A stretch of 64,000 bases of DNA, from NCBI GenBank assembly GCA_947259725.1, contig CAMYNM010000016.1, forward strand, positions 102,250-166,249. Direction: 5' to 3'. This document shows, in pieces, positions 50,273 through 58,138 of this stretch (position 1 is its first letter; the number at the start of each line of letters is the position of its first letter). The notes beneath the pieces were generated by a model. It ran no database searches, was not told the DNA's origin, and saw only the letters and a list, made by a program, of their open reading frames with translations. The DNA is from CALZIK01 sp945787635 (lineage in GTDB: Bacteria > Acidobacteriota > Thermoanaerobaculia > Multivoradales > JAHEKO01). Position numbers and translations under genes: made by a program.

Positions 50273-50761
50273 ATGCCGCCCTTCGTCATCGAAGTTGCCG
50301 ACCCTCGGGGCGCCGAGGCCCGCGAGTGCCTGGATCGGTACTATGCCGAGCTTGACGATCGATTCGAGGACGGCTTCGACCTCGCGAGTTATCCGGCCCT
50401 GACAGCCGAGGAGTTGACTCTTCCGAGCGGGGTTTTTCTCGTGGCCACCCTGGACGGCGAGCCGGTCGGTTGTGGAGCGTTGACGACCCGCTGGCCGAGC
50501 ATCGGGTTGATTACCCGAATGTGGGTGGCCGGTGCGGCCCGCGGAACCGGGCTCGGCGGCCGGATTCTCGACGAGCTCGAGCGGCATGCGGCGAAGCTCG
50601 GGCAGCGGGCCGTTCGACTCGACACGAATCGGGTTCTGATCGAGGCGCAGGCTCTCTATCGCAACCGCGGCTATCGCGAAGTGGCTCCTTTCAACGACAA
50701 TCCCTGCGCACACCTGTGGTTCGAGAAGAACATCGGAGAGCCTTCGCCGTCAGAGCCCTAG
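50273..50761 (+). CDS. GNAT family N-acetyltransferase
   Basis: The protein has 162 residues. The acetyl-CoA binding loop is MWVAGAARGTGLGGRILDEL (R/Q-x-x-G-x-G/A type), preceded by VGCGALTTRW and followed by VRLDTNRVLIEAQALYRNRG and YREVAPFND, all typical of GNAT acetyltransferases. It transfers an acetyl group to an amine on an unknown substrate. The start has GAGAGAC nearby. It is likely co-transcribed with the esterase upstream. Confidence 0.88.
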   Translation: MPPFVIEVADPRGAEARECLDRYYAELDDRFEDGFDLASYPALTAEELTLPSGVFLVATLDGEPVGCGALTTRWPSIGLITRMWVAGAARGTGLGGRILDELERHAAKLGQRAVRLDTNRVLIEAQALYRNRGYREVAPFNDNPCAHLWFEKNIGEPSPSEP

Positions 50762-50930
50762 CGCCCCGCCGCGACCAGCCATTGCGGGCACTGGGACGCA
50801 TATCCGAGTCGCGGCTCGACTAGCCCCGGCCGTTGTCGTTTTTCGTCCCGCCCGCAAGGGTGGTGCAGCGCAGCCTGGGGCCTCGCTAGGGTGAGGATGG
50901 CGCTCGCCGCCGATTCCAAGGGAGATCTTG

Positions 50931-52505
50931 ATGTCCGCAGCTACACACCCAATGAAAGCTCGCCTGGGGGTTCTGGCGGGCGCGCTCATGGTCCAGCTCA
51001 TCCTGGGCACGGTCTACGGCTACAGCATCTTCTGGGAGCCGCTCACCGCGGAAGTATTTCCGAAAGTGGTCACCGAGGAGACCTACACCGGCCTTGTGGA
51101 AAGAGGAGTTGCGGCGGAGGGCTACATGTTGGTGGCGACCGAAGCCGACGCCATTCGCGAGATCGCGGTTCATCAGGGCTACTTGAAATACGCGTTCTCG
51201 ATCTGCATCCTGACCTTTGCCCTGGTCATGGTGGTAGCCGGGAGATTCCAGGATCTCAAGGGACCACGCATTCCGGCGATCATCGGAGCCATTCTGATGG
51301 GCACCGGGTTTCTGCTGGCCGCGCTGCTCAACAACTCGATCGTGTTCTACATCTCGCATTCGGTGTTCGCGGGATTCGTCTGCCTGGTGGCGTTGATGCT
51401 CTTTCACGCCCTGTTCGGGCACCTCGACACCGAGCTGCGCGTGATGGCGCGATATGGCCCGATCGCGGTCGCGACAACGGTGATCGTGGCCGCGGTACTG
51501 CTCGGCAATCAGTACGTGGGTAAGCTCGAGTCGCTCGATCGACTCTTCGTTTTGTGGGGCACGATCGGCTTCGTGGTCGGCGCGGGAATAGGCTTCGCGT
51601 ATGTTTGCCCGATCGCGGCGCTGGTCAAGTGGTTCCCAGAGCACAAGGGGCTGGTCAGTGGGCTGGCGGTGGCGGGATTCGGTTTTGGCGCGTATCTCTT
51701 CAGCCGAGAGTTCGGAGCACTCGGGTTCATCCGCGAGTTTGGGATCGTGCCCTTCTTCGTGGTTCACGGGCTGGTTTGTTTTGTGGTCGTCTCCCTGGGA
51801 GCGTTGCTCCTGCGCAATCCCCCGGATGCCGAAGCGAAAGCCGGCAAGGTTGCCGCCGCGGAGTCGACCTGGCAGCAGACGCTCAGGCAGCCGGCGTTCT
51901 ACGCGCTGTGGTTGATGTTCTTCAGCGGCGCGATGGCGGGTCTCATGGTCATCGGAATCATCAAGGTGTTCGCAGGAGAGCAGCTGGTGGGGGCCGCCGA
52001 GGCCGCGGGCGCGCTCGCGGAGTCGGATCGCGGCGCCCTGATGTTGAAGGGCGCCGCCGCGGTCGGGTGGCTCGCGATCTTCAACGCTCTAGGCCGGGTC
52101 GCGTGGGGATGGGTTTCCGATCGGGTCGGCCGGACGATGACGTTCGTTTCCATGTTCACCCTGCAAGCAGCGACCTTGTTTCTGCTGGCCGGTATGGAAA
52201 CCGAGCTCATGCTGGCGGTCGCGGCTTCGGTTGTAGGGTTCAACTTCGGAGGCAACTTCGCGTTATTTCCATCGGCCACGGCGGATCTCTTCGGCGCTAG
52301 CAACCTGGGCGCGAACTACGGCTGGGTGTTCACCTCCTACGGGATCGCCGGCGTGGTCGGCATCGTCGCCGGCAACGCCGCCAAGGTGATGACCGGCAGC
52401 TACGCCGCCGCCTTTTCCCTGGCGGCCGTGCTGTGCCTGGTGTCCGCGGGTCTTGCGCTGTCGCTGAAGTACCTGCCGCAGCGAGCGCCTGTGGTCGGCG
52501 CCTGA
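50931..52505 (+). CDS. MFS transporter, oxalate/formate antiporter (OFA)-like
   Basis: This 524-residue protein has about 12 transmembrane helices. The first helix (GALMVQLILGTVYGYSIFWE) and the conserved GFGFGAYLFSREF and FLLAALLNN phrases resemble OFA-type carriers. A soluble insert of about 50 residues after helix 1 (about 45-85) is unusual. A long interdomain loop divides the halves. The AAGGGAG site places the start at ATG 50931. OFA carriers move small carboxylates such as oxalate, formate or lactate. It lies upstream of the hydrogenase operon by 140 bp but has no clear link to it. Confidence 0.85.
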   Translation: MSAATHPMKARLGVLAGALMVQLILGTVYGYSIFWEPLTAEVFPKVVTEETYTGLVERGVAAEGYMLVATEADAIREIAVHQGYLKYAFSICILTFALVMVVAGRFQDLKGPRIPAIIGAILMGTGFLLAALLNNSIVFYISHSVFAGFVCLVALMLFHALFGHLDTELRVMARYGPIAVATTVIVAAVLLGNQYVGKLESLDRLFVLWGTIGFVVGAGIGFAYVCPIAALVKWFPEHKGLVSGLAVAGFGFGAYLFSREFGALGFIREFGIVPFFVVHGLVCFVVVSLGALLLRNPPDAEAKAGKVAAAESTWQQTLRQPAFYALWLMFFSGAMAGLMVIGIIKVFAGEQLVGAAEAAGALAESDRGALMLKGAAAVGWLAIFNALGRVAWGWVSDRVGRTMTFVSMFTLQAATLFLLAGMETELMLAVAASVVGFNFGGNFALFPSATADLFGASNLGANYGWVFTSYGIAGVVGIVAGNAAKVMTGSYAAAFSLAAVLCLVSAGLALSLKYLPQRAPVVGA

Positions 52506-52645
52506 GGCTCGAACTTGCGTGGCCGTGCCGCAGGCGTGCGGTGCGACCCACCCTAAGGCGCGGTTCGCGGGCTCTGCCGTTGGGGTCGGGTGAGGCGCAT
52601 GGAAGCTCTCTAGAATCACTCTGGGGCCAGAAACGAGGAGACCCG

Positions 52646-54487
52646 ATGAGCGTCCTCGACAAAGAAGCCGTGACCGAGATCTGCGCAGCTTTTGGCGATG
52701 ATCGGGGCCGCTTACTCGACATCCTGACTGAAGTGCAGGACAGGGCGGGTTACGTCAGCCGGGAAGCCGTGGAGCGAATCGGGCTTGCGCTCAACATGCC
52801 GCCGGTGCAGGTAGAGGGCGTGGTCTCGTTCTACGCGTTTCTCTACTCCGAGCCCCGTGGCAAGTTCGTGATCAGGCTCTGCAACGACGTGGTCGATCGG
52901 ATCAAGGGCGCCGACCGGGTTGCCGAGGGCCTCCAGGAGGAGCTCGGCATCGGGTTTGGCGAGACCACCGCCGACGGACTCTTCTCGCTCGAGTGGGCCT
53001 CGTGCATCGGCATGTCCGATCAGGCGCCCGCGGCCATGGTCAATGACCTGGTGGTTCCGAAGCTGGGGACGAGCATGGCTCGCCGGGGCGTTCAGATACT
53101 GAAGGAGAGCAGCGAGGCCGACGACCTCAGAGAGTTGCTGATTCGCGACTACGGTGATGGCAATAACGAGCATGACCTGGTGCGCTCGGCTGTGTACAAC
53201 AACCTGCGCCGTCCGGGCTCGGTGATCTTTGCAGAGATGGAGCGCGGAGCGGCGCTACGGCGGGCCCTCGCGATGAGCCCGGTCGAGGTAATCCGCGAGA
53301 TCAAGACCGCGCGGCTGCGCGGTCGGGGAGGAGCGGGATTCCCGACCGGCATGAAGTGGGAGTTCACGCGCGCCGCAGGCGGCGAAGTTCGCTACCTGAT
53401 CTGCAACGCCGACGAGGGCGAGCCCGGCACTTTCAAAGATCGCGTGATCCTCACCGAGCGCCCCGATCTGCTGTTCGAGGGCATGACGGTCGCCGGGTAT
53501 GCGATCGGGGCACAAGAGGGCATCGTCTATCTGCGGGCCGAGTACCGCTACCTGAGGCCGCTGCTCGAGAGCGTTCTCGAGCAGCGGCGCCGGGACGGCC
53601 TGCTGGGAGAAATCATCTGCGGCCGCGATGCCTTTCGCTTCGACATTCGTATTCAGATCGGCGCAGGGGCCTACATCTGCGGTGAAGAGACGGCGCTGAT
53701 CAGCTCGATGGAGGGCGTGCGAGGCGAGCCCAAGACGCGGCCGCCGTTTCCGGCGCAACAGGGCTATCGGGGCAAGCCCACTTCGGTCAACAACGTCGAG
53801 ACCCTGTGCTGCGCGGCTCGAATTCTCGAATTGGGGTCAGGTTGGTTCTCCTCGATCGGGACCGCCGCCTCGACCGGCACCAAGCTGCTCTCGATCTCCT
53901 GTGACGTTCGACGTCCCGGGGTCTACGAGGTGCCGTTCGGGATCCGCCTGCGTGACGTACTCGAGTTGTGCGGCGCCGACGCTCCGTTCGCGGTGCAGGT
54001 GGGTGGACCCAGCGGCCGCATGGTCGGAGTGGGTGATTTCGATCGCACGATCTGTTTCGACGATCTGTCCACCGGCGGCGCGCTGGTGGTTTTTGCCGCG
54101 GACCGAAACGTCGTCGAGATCGCCACCGAGTACATGAGGTTCTTCGTCCACGAAAGCTGTGGCTACTGCACGCCCTGCAGGGTCGGCAACGTGCTGATGC
54201 TGGAGCGGCTGGAGAAGATTGCCGCCGGTCGCGGCGAGACCTCCGACCTCGACTACTTGGAGGACTTGGCGCGCACGGTCGGGACCGCGAGCCGCTGCGG
54301 GCTCGGACAGAGCTCTCCGAATCCAGTGCTCTCGCTGCTCGCCAACTTCCGGCCCGAGCTCGAGAGCCTGCTGGTCGTGCCCGACGACGGCCGGCGGGCG
54401 AGCTTCGACGTTCAGGAGGCCCTGGGTCCGGCGAAGCGGCTCTTCGGCCGGGATTCGCTGCACTACGAGACGAAGGGTGGGCGATGA
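52646..54487 (+). CDS. hoxF: NAD-reducing [NiFe] hydrogenase diaphorase subunit HoxF
   Basis: This 613-residue protein is a fusion of NuoE-like (about 1-160) and NuoF-like (about 170-600) domains. The NuoF part has the FMN loop RGRGGAGFPTGMKW, NAD site GAYICGEETALISS and the [4Fe-4S] ligands SCGYCTPC and the later Cys in SRCGLGQSSPNP. In the NuoE part only two of the four [2Fe-2S] Cys are seen (RLCNDVV, WASCIGMS), so this cluster is probably lost. It oxidises NADH or reduces NAD in the group 3d hydrogenase. ATG at 52646 follows GAGGAG. It is the first gene of hoxFUYHW-RR. Confidence 0.93.
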   Translation: MSVLDKEAVTEICAAFGDDRGRLLDILTEVQDRAGYVSREAVERIGLALNMPPVQVEGVVSFYAFLYSEPRGKFVIRLCNDVVDRIKGADRVAEGLQEELGIGFGETTADGLFSLEWASCIGMSDQAPAAMVNDLVVPKLGTSMARRGVQILKESSEADDLRELLIRDYGDGNNEHDLVRSAVYNNLRRPGSVIFAEMERGAALRRALAMSPVEVIREIKTARLRGRGGAGFPTGMKWEFTRAAGGEVRYLICNADEGEPGTFKDRVILTERPDLLFEGMTVAGYAIGAQEGIVYLRAEYRYLRPLLESVLEQRRRDGLLGEIICGRDAFRFDIRIQIGAGAYICGEETALISSMEGVRGEPKTRPPFPAQQGYRGKPTSVNNVETLCCAARILELGSGWFSSIGTAASTGTKLLSISCDVRRPGVYEVPFGIRLRDVLELCGADAPFAVQVGGPSGRMVGVGDFDRTICFDDLSTGGALVVFAADRNVVEIATEYMRFFVHESCGYCTPCRVGNVLMLERLEKIAAGRGETSDLDYLEDLARTVGTASRCGLGQSSPNPVLSLLANFRPELESLLVVPDDGRRASFDVQEALGPAKRLFGRDSLHYETKGGR

Positions 54488-55197
54488 GCAATCACAAGAG
54501 CTTCGAGATGACGATCGACGGCCGGAGGATCCCAGCCAGTCGCGGACAGACCGTCCTCGTGGCCGCCGAAGCGGCCGGGGTCTACGTGCCGCGGCTGTGC
54601 TGGATGAAGGACCTTACGCCCGCGGGCTCGTGCCGTGTGTGCACGGTTCGAGTGAACGGCCGCGCACAGTCCGCATGCACGCAGCCGGTGGCGCCGGGGA
54701 TGATCGTCGAGAACGACACCGAAGAGCTCAGAAGCTTGCGGCGCGACGTGATCGATATGCTCTTTGTCGAGGGCAATCACTTCTGCATGTTCTGCGAGAA
54801 GAGCGGCAACTGCGAGCTGCAGGCGCTGGCGTATCGGTTCGGCATTGCGGCGCCGAAGTATCCTTTCGTATTTCCGCGCCGGGAGCTCGACGCCAGTCAC
54901 CCGGAGGTCTTCATCGACCGCAATCGCTGCATTCTCTGTAGCCGTTGCGTTCGCGCGTCCAGCGAGCTCGACGGCAAGGACGCCTTCGGCTTCCTTGGAC
55001 GGGGCGCGGCGAAGCGGCTGGCTGTGGACGGCGAAGGCGGGTTGGGTGATACCGACGTGGCGGTTACGGACAGAGCAGTCGAAGCTTGTCCGACCGGCAG
55101 CATTCTCAAGAAGCGGGTCGGGTTCACGGTGCCGGTTGGTGCGCGCCGCTTCGATAAGCAGACGATCGGCTCCGAGATCGAGAAGGAGTGCAAATGA
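54484..55197 (+). CDS. hoxU: Hydrogenase diaphorase Fe-S subunit HoxU
   Basis: This 237-residue electron-transfer subunit is homologous to the N-terminal part of NuoG. It has a [2Fe-2S] site (RLCWMKDLTPAGSCRVCTV plus a later Cys in QSACTQ), the His-Cys3 [4Fe-4S] site NHFCMFCEKSGNCELQ, and a ferredoxin-type [4Fe-4S] site (RCILCSRCVR with the distal VEACPTGSI). It links HoxF to HoxY. The start overlaps the hoxF stop (ATGA) and the stop overlaps hoxY the same way. Confidence 0.94.
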   Translation: MSNHKSFEMTIDGRRIPASRGQTVLVAAEAAGVYVPRLCWMKDLTPAGSCRVCTVRVNGRAQSACTQPVAPGMIVENDTEELRSLRRDVIDMLFVEGNHFCMFCEKSGNCELQALAYRFGIAAPKYPFVFPRRELDASHPEVFIDRNRCILCSRCVRASSELDGKDAFGFLGRGAAKRLAVDGEGGLGDTDVAVTDRAVEACPTGSILKKRVGFTVPVGARRFDKQTIGSEIEKECK

Positions 55198-55739
55198 GCA
55201 AGCCCAAGGTGGCGACCACGTCGCTGTGCGGCTGCTTCGGCTGTCACATGTCACTGCTCGACATTGATGAACGGATCTTGGAGCTTGTCGAGCTGGTCGA
55301 CTTCGACCGCTCGCCGATCAACGATCTCAAGGAGATCCAGGGAAATGTCGAGATCGGACTGATCGAAGGCGGCTGCGCCAACGAGGAGAACGTCAAGGTC
55401 CTGTGCGATTTTCGCAAGCACTGCAAGGTGCTCGTCTCGGTTGGAGACTGTGCGATCAACGGCGGCGTCCCGGCGATGCGCAACATGGTGCCCCTCGAGG
55501 AGTGCTTCCGGGAGGCATTTCTGGAGGGGCCGTCGGTGGTCAATCCCTCCGGAGCGGTACCCGACGATGCTGAGATCCCCCTGCTTCTCGACAAGGTGTA
55601 TCCGTGCCACGAGGTGGTCAAGATCGACTACTACCTGCCCGGTTGCCCGCCATCGGCGGACACCCTTTGGGCGGCGCTGACCGCCCTTCTTACCGACCAG
55701 CCGGTCGAGCTGCCCTACGAGCTCGTGAAGTACGACTAG
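55194..55739 (+). CDS. hoxY: [NiFe] hydrogenase small subunit HoxY
   Basis: The protein has 181 residues, short as usual for group 3d. The proximal [4Fe-4S] cluster ligands are in LCGCFGCHMSLLDID, SVGDCAING and YLPGCPPSADT. There are no medial or distal clusters and no Tat signal, so it is cytosolic. It passes electrons between HoxH and HoxU. The ATG overlaps the hoxU stop. It is followed by hoxH after 10 bp. Confidence 0.95.
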   Translation: MSKPKVATTSLCGCFGCHMSLLDIDERILELVELVDFDRSPINDLKEIQGNVEIGLIEGGCANEENVKVLCDFRKHCKVLVSVGDCAINGGVPAMRNMVPLEECFREAFLEGPSVVNPSGAVPDDAEIPLLLDKVYPCHEVVKIDYYLPGCPPSADTLWAALTALLTDQPVELPYELVKYD

Positions 55740-55749
55740 GAGCGACGTC

Positions 55750-57204
55750 ATGGCGAAACCCGGCACCCAGCGAATCGTGATCGAGCCTCTTACCCGCGTC
55801 GAGGGGCACGGCAAGGTGACCATTCTCCTCGACGAAGACCGGAAGGTCTCGCAGGCTCGGCTTCACATTGTCGAATTTCGGGGCTTCGAGCGGTTCATTC
55901 AAGGCCGTCCGTTCTGGGAGCTGCCGGTTCTCGTTCAGAGGCTGTGCGGGATCTGCCCGGTGAGCCACCATCTCTGCGCAGCCAAGGCGGTCGACGGCAT
56001 CGTTGGGGCCGAACGGCTCACTCCGACCGGCGAGAAGATGCGGCGCCTCATGCACTACGGTCAGTTGTTCCAGTCCCATGCGCTTCATTTCTTCCACCTG
56101 GCCTCGCCGGATCTGCTGTTCGGATTCGACGCGCCGGTGGAGAAGCGTAACGTGATCGGGGTGATCGCCGAGCATCCGGATCTGGCGATGCAGGGTGTCA
56201 TGATGCGCAAGTTCGGGCAGGAGGTGATCAGGGTCACAGCCGGGAAGAAAGTCCACGGCACCGGGGCGATTCCCGGCGGCATCAACAAGAACCTCTCGAT
56301 CGCGGAGCGTGACGGTCTGTTGGCCGAGATGGATCGGACGCTGGCCTGGAGCCGGGAAGCGGTTGATCTCGCGAGGACCTACACCCTCGACAATCTGGCC
56401 AGGGTGGCGAGCTTCGGCTCCTTCGATTCGAACCACCTTGCCATCGTTCGCGGCGACGGAGCGATGGAGCTCTACCACGGCAGGCTGCGCGCGATCGACG
56501 CGGGTGGAGAGAGCCTCCTCGATCAGGTGGATCCGATGGACTACCTCGAGGTGATCGCCGAGGAGGTGCGGCCCTGGTCCTACATGAAGTTTCCGTTCCT
56601 CAAGGCTCTGGGACCCGAAAGCGGCTGGTATCGGGTGGGTCCTTTGGCGCGAGTCAACACCTGCGACTTCATCGACACCCCGCTGGCCGAAGCGGCGCGA
56701 AAGGATTTCTTCCAGTCGCTCGGAGGCCCTGCAGGCAAGCCGTGCAACGTGACCATGGCCTACCACTGGGCGCGGATGATCGAGCTGCTGCATTCGGCAG
56801 AGAAGATCCACGAGCTGCTCGAGGACGGCGACCTCCAGGGGGAGGATCTGGTGGCGCCGGCCGGGGAGCGGCGCGGTGAGTACGTGGCCATGATCGAGGC
56901 GCCGCGTGGGACTCTGACCCATCACTATCGAGTGGACGAGAACGACCAGGTCACCATGGCCAACCTCATTGTCTCGACCACGTGCAACAACGAAGCGATG
57001 AATCGGGCGGTGCAGGGAATCGCCGAGGAGCACCTCTCCGGAGCGCCCGAGATCACTGATGGTCTGCTCAATCACATCGAGGTCGGCATTCGCGCGTACG
57101 ATCCCTGCCTGTCCTGCGCGACGCATGCGATGGGGCAGATGCCGCTCGAGGTGACGTTGATGGACGCCGGCGGCGCAACGATCCAGAGGAGGGCCCGGCC
57201 GTGA
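55750..57204 (+). CDS. hoxH: [NiFe] hydrogenase large subunit HoxH
   Basis: This 484-residue catalytic subunit has the N-terminal Ni ligands in RLCGICPVSHHLC (motif L1) and the C-terminal ligands in DPCLSCATHA (motif L2). The stretch AMGQMPLEVTLM and onward after the last His is the C-terminal peptide removed by HoxW once the Ni-Fe(CN)2CO centre is in place. RVEGHGKVTI is the usual N-terminal signature. All active-site residues are intact, so a working bidirectional hydrogenase is expected. It overlaps hoxW by four bases. Confidence 0.96.
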   Translation: MAKPGTQRIVIEPLTRVEGHGKVTILLDEDRKVSQARLHIVEFRGFERFIQGRPFWELPVLVQRLCGICPVSHHLCAAKAVDGIVGAERLTPTGEKMRRLMHYGQLFQSHALHFFHLASPDLLFGFDAPVEKRNVIGVIAEHPDLAMQGVMMRKFGQEVIRVTAGKKVHGTGAIPGGINKNLSIAERDGLLAEMDRTLAWSREAVDLARTYTLDNLARVASFGSFDSNHLAIVRGDGAMELYHGRLRAIDAGGESLLDQVDPMDYLEVIAEEVRPWSYMKFPFLKALGPESGWYRVGPLARVNTCDFIDTPLAEAARKDFFQSLGGPAGKPCNVTMAYHWARMIELLHSAEKIHELLEDGDLQGEDLVAPAGERRGEYVAMIEAPRGTLTHHYRVDENDQVTMANLIVSTTCNNEAMNRAVQGIAEEHLSGAPEITDGLLNHIEVGIRAYDPCLSCATHAMGQMPLEVTLMDAGGATIQRRARP

Positions 57205-57734
57205 GCGCGAGGCGCGGGGTCCTGCTGCTCGCCTGGGGCAACCCCGGACGAGGTGACGACGGCCTGGGACCGGCGTTGGCCGCCCGGGTCTTGGAGGACC
57301 AGCGGTTCGAAGGCCTGAGGGTCGAGTCCGACTATCAACTGTGCATCGAGGATGCGGCCGAGATTGCCCGTCACGATTGCGTGCTGTTCGTCGACGCCGA
57401 CCGGGCAGGTCCCGGACCGTTCTCGTGGCGGCGCCTAGAGCCGACCGACAGTGGCCTGAGCTTCTCGTCGCACAGCGTGACCCCGGGAGCGTTGCTGGCG
57501 CTTTCCGGGCAGCTCTTCGGTCGCGAGCCCACGGCTTGGCTGCTGGGCATTCGCGGCTACGAATTCGACGCATTCGAGGAGGGGCTCAGCCCGCGGGCAC
57601 AGGAGAATCTCGCAGCGGCTGTCGCCTTCCTCGGTGACGCTCATCGCAGCGGTCGTCTGGGGTCGGCTCCGAGATTGCGCGATCGACAACCTGGGAGTGA
57701 CGGCCGGAGAGGCGAACGGGAGGATGCCGCATGA
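57201..57734 (+). CDS. hoxW: Hydrogenase maturation endopeptidase HoxW
   Basis: This 177-residue protease is of the HyaD/HycI family, specific for the HoxH C-terminus. Metal-sensing residues are in GNPGRGDDGLGP, FVDADRAG and the His of SSHSVTPGAL. The GTG start overlaps the hoxH stop and has AGAGGAGGG upstream. The last 25 residues are Arg/Gly-rich and poorly conserved. Its stop overlaps the response-regulator start, so the regulator is made with the hydrogenase. Confidence 0.92.
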   Translation: MSARRGVLLLAWGNPGRGDDGLGPALAARVLEDQRFEGLRVESDYQLCIEDAAEIARHDCVLFVDADRAGPGPFSWRRLEPTDSGLSFSSHSVTPGALLALSGQLFGREPTAWLLGIRGYEFDAFEEGLSPRAQENLAAAVAFLGDAHRSGRLGSAPRLRDRQPGSDGRRGEREDAA

Positions 57735-58117
57735 CCAACAAAAAGCCTTTGGTTCTGTGTGTCGACGATGACCCGGATCTTCTCTCGTACCTCGAGATCG
57801 TGCTCGAGGCGGAGGGTTTTGAGTATGTCGGTGCTGCAAGCGCCGAGGAGGGGCTTGTAGCCTACAAGAGGAGGACTCCCGACGCGATCATTCTCGACCT
57901 GATGATGGAGGAAGTCGACGCCGGGACCGGTTTTGCCCGCGAACTGAGGCTTCTGGACAACCATGCGCCGGTGTTCATGCTGAGCTCGGTTGGAGACAAC
58001 CTGAGCATGACGGTGGATTACACTGACCTCGGTCTGGCCGGAGTGTTCCAGAAGCCCCTCGAAAGGGATCGCTTGCTGTCAGTGTTGCGATCGGCGCTTT
58101 CGGCAGTCAGCGCTTGA
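57731..58117 (+). CDS. Single-domain response regulator in the hox operon
   Basis: This 128-residue CheY-like receiver has acidic CVDDDPDLLS, phospho-Asp in AIILDLMM, Ser in FMLSSVGDN and Lys in VFQKPL. No output domain is present. The ATG overlaps the hoxW stop, so it is the last gene of hoxFUYHW. A histidine kinase gene converges on it 21 bp away and is the likely partner (inference). It could act on a protein, for example the hydrogenase itself or a further regulator. Confidence 0.9.
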   Translation: MTNKKPLVLCVDDDPDLLSYLEIVLEAEGFEYVGAASAEEGLVAYKRRTPDAIILDLMMEEVDAGTGFARELRLLDNHAPVFMLSSVGDNLSMTVDYTDLGLAGVFQKPLERDRLLSVLRSALSAVSA

Positions 58118-58138
58118 GGACTCAACTGGCCCGAAACG

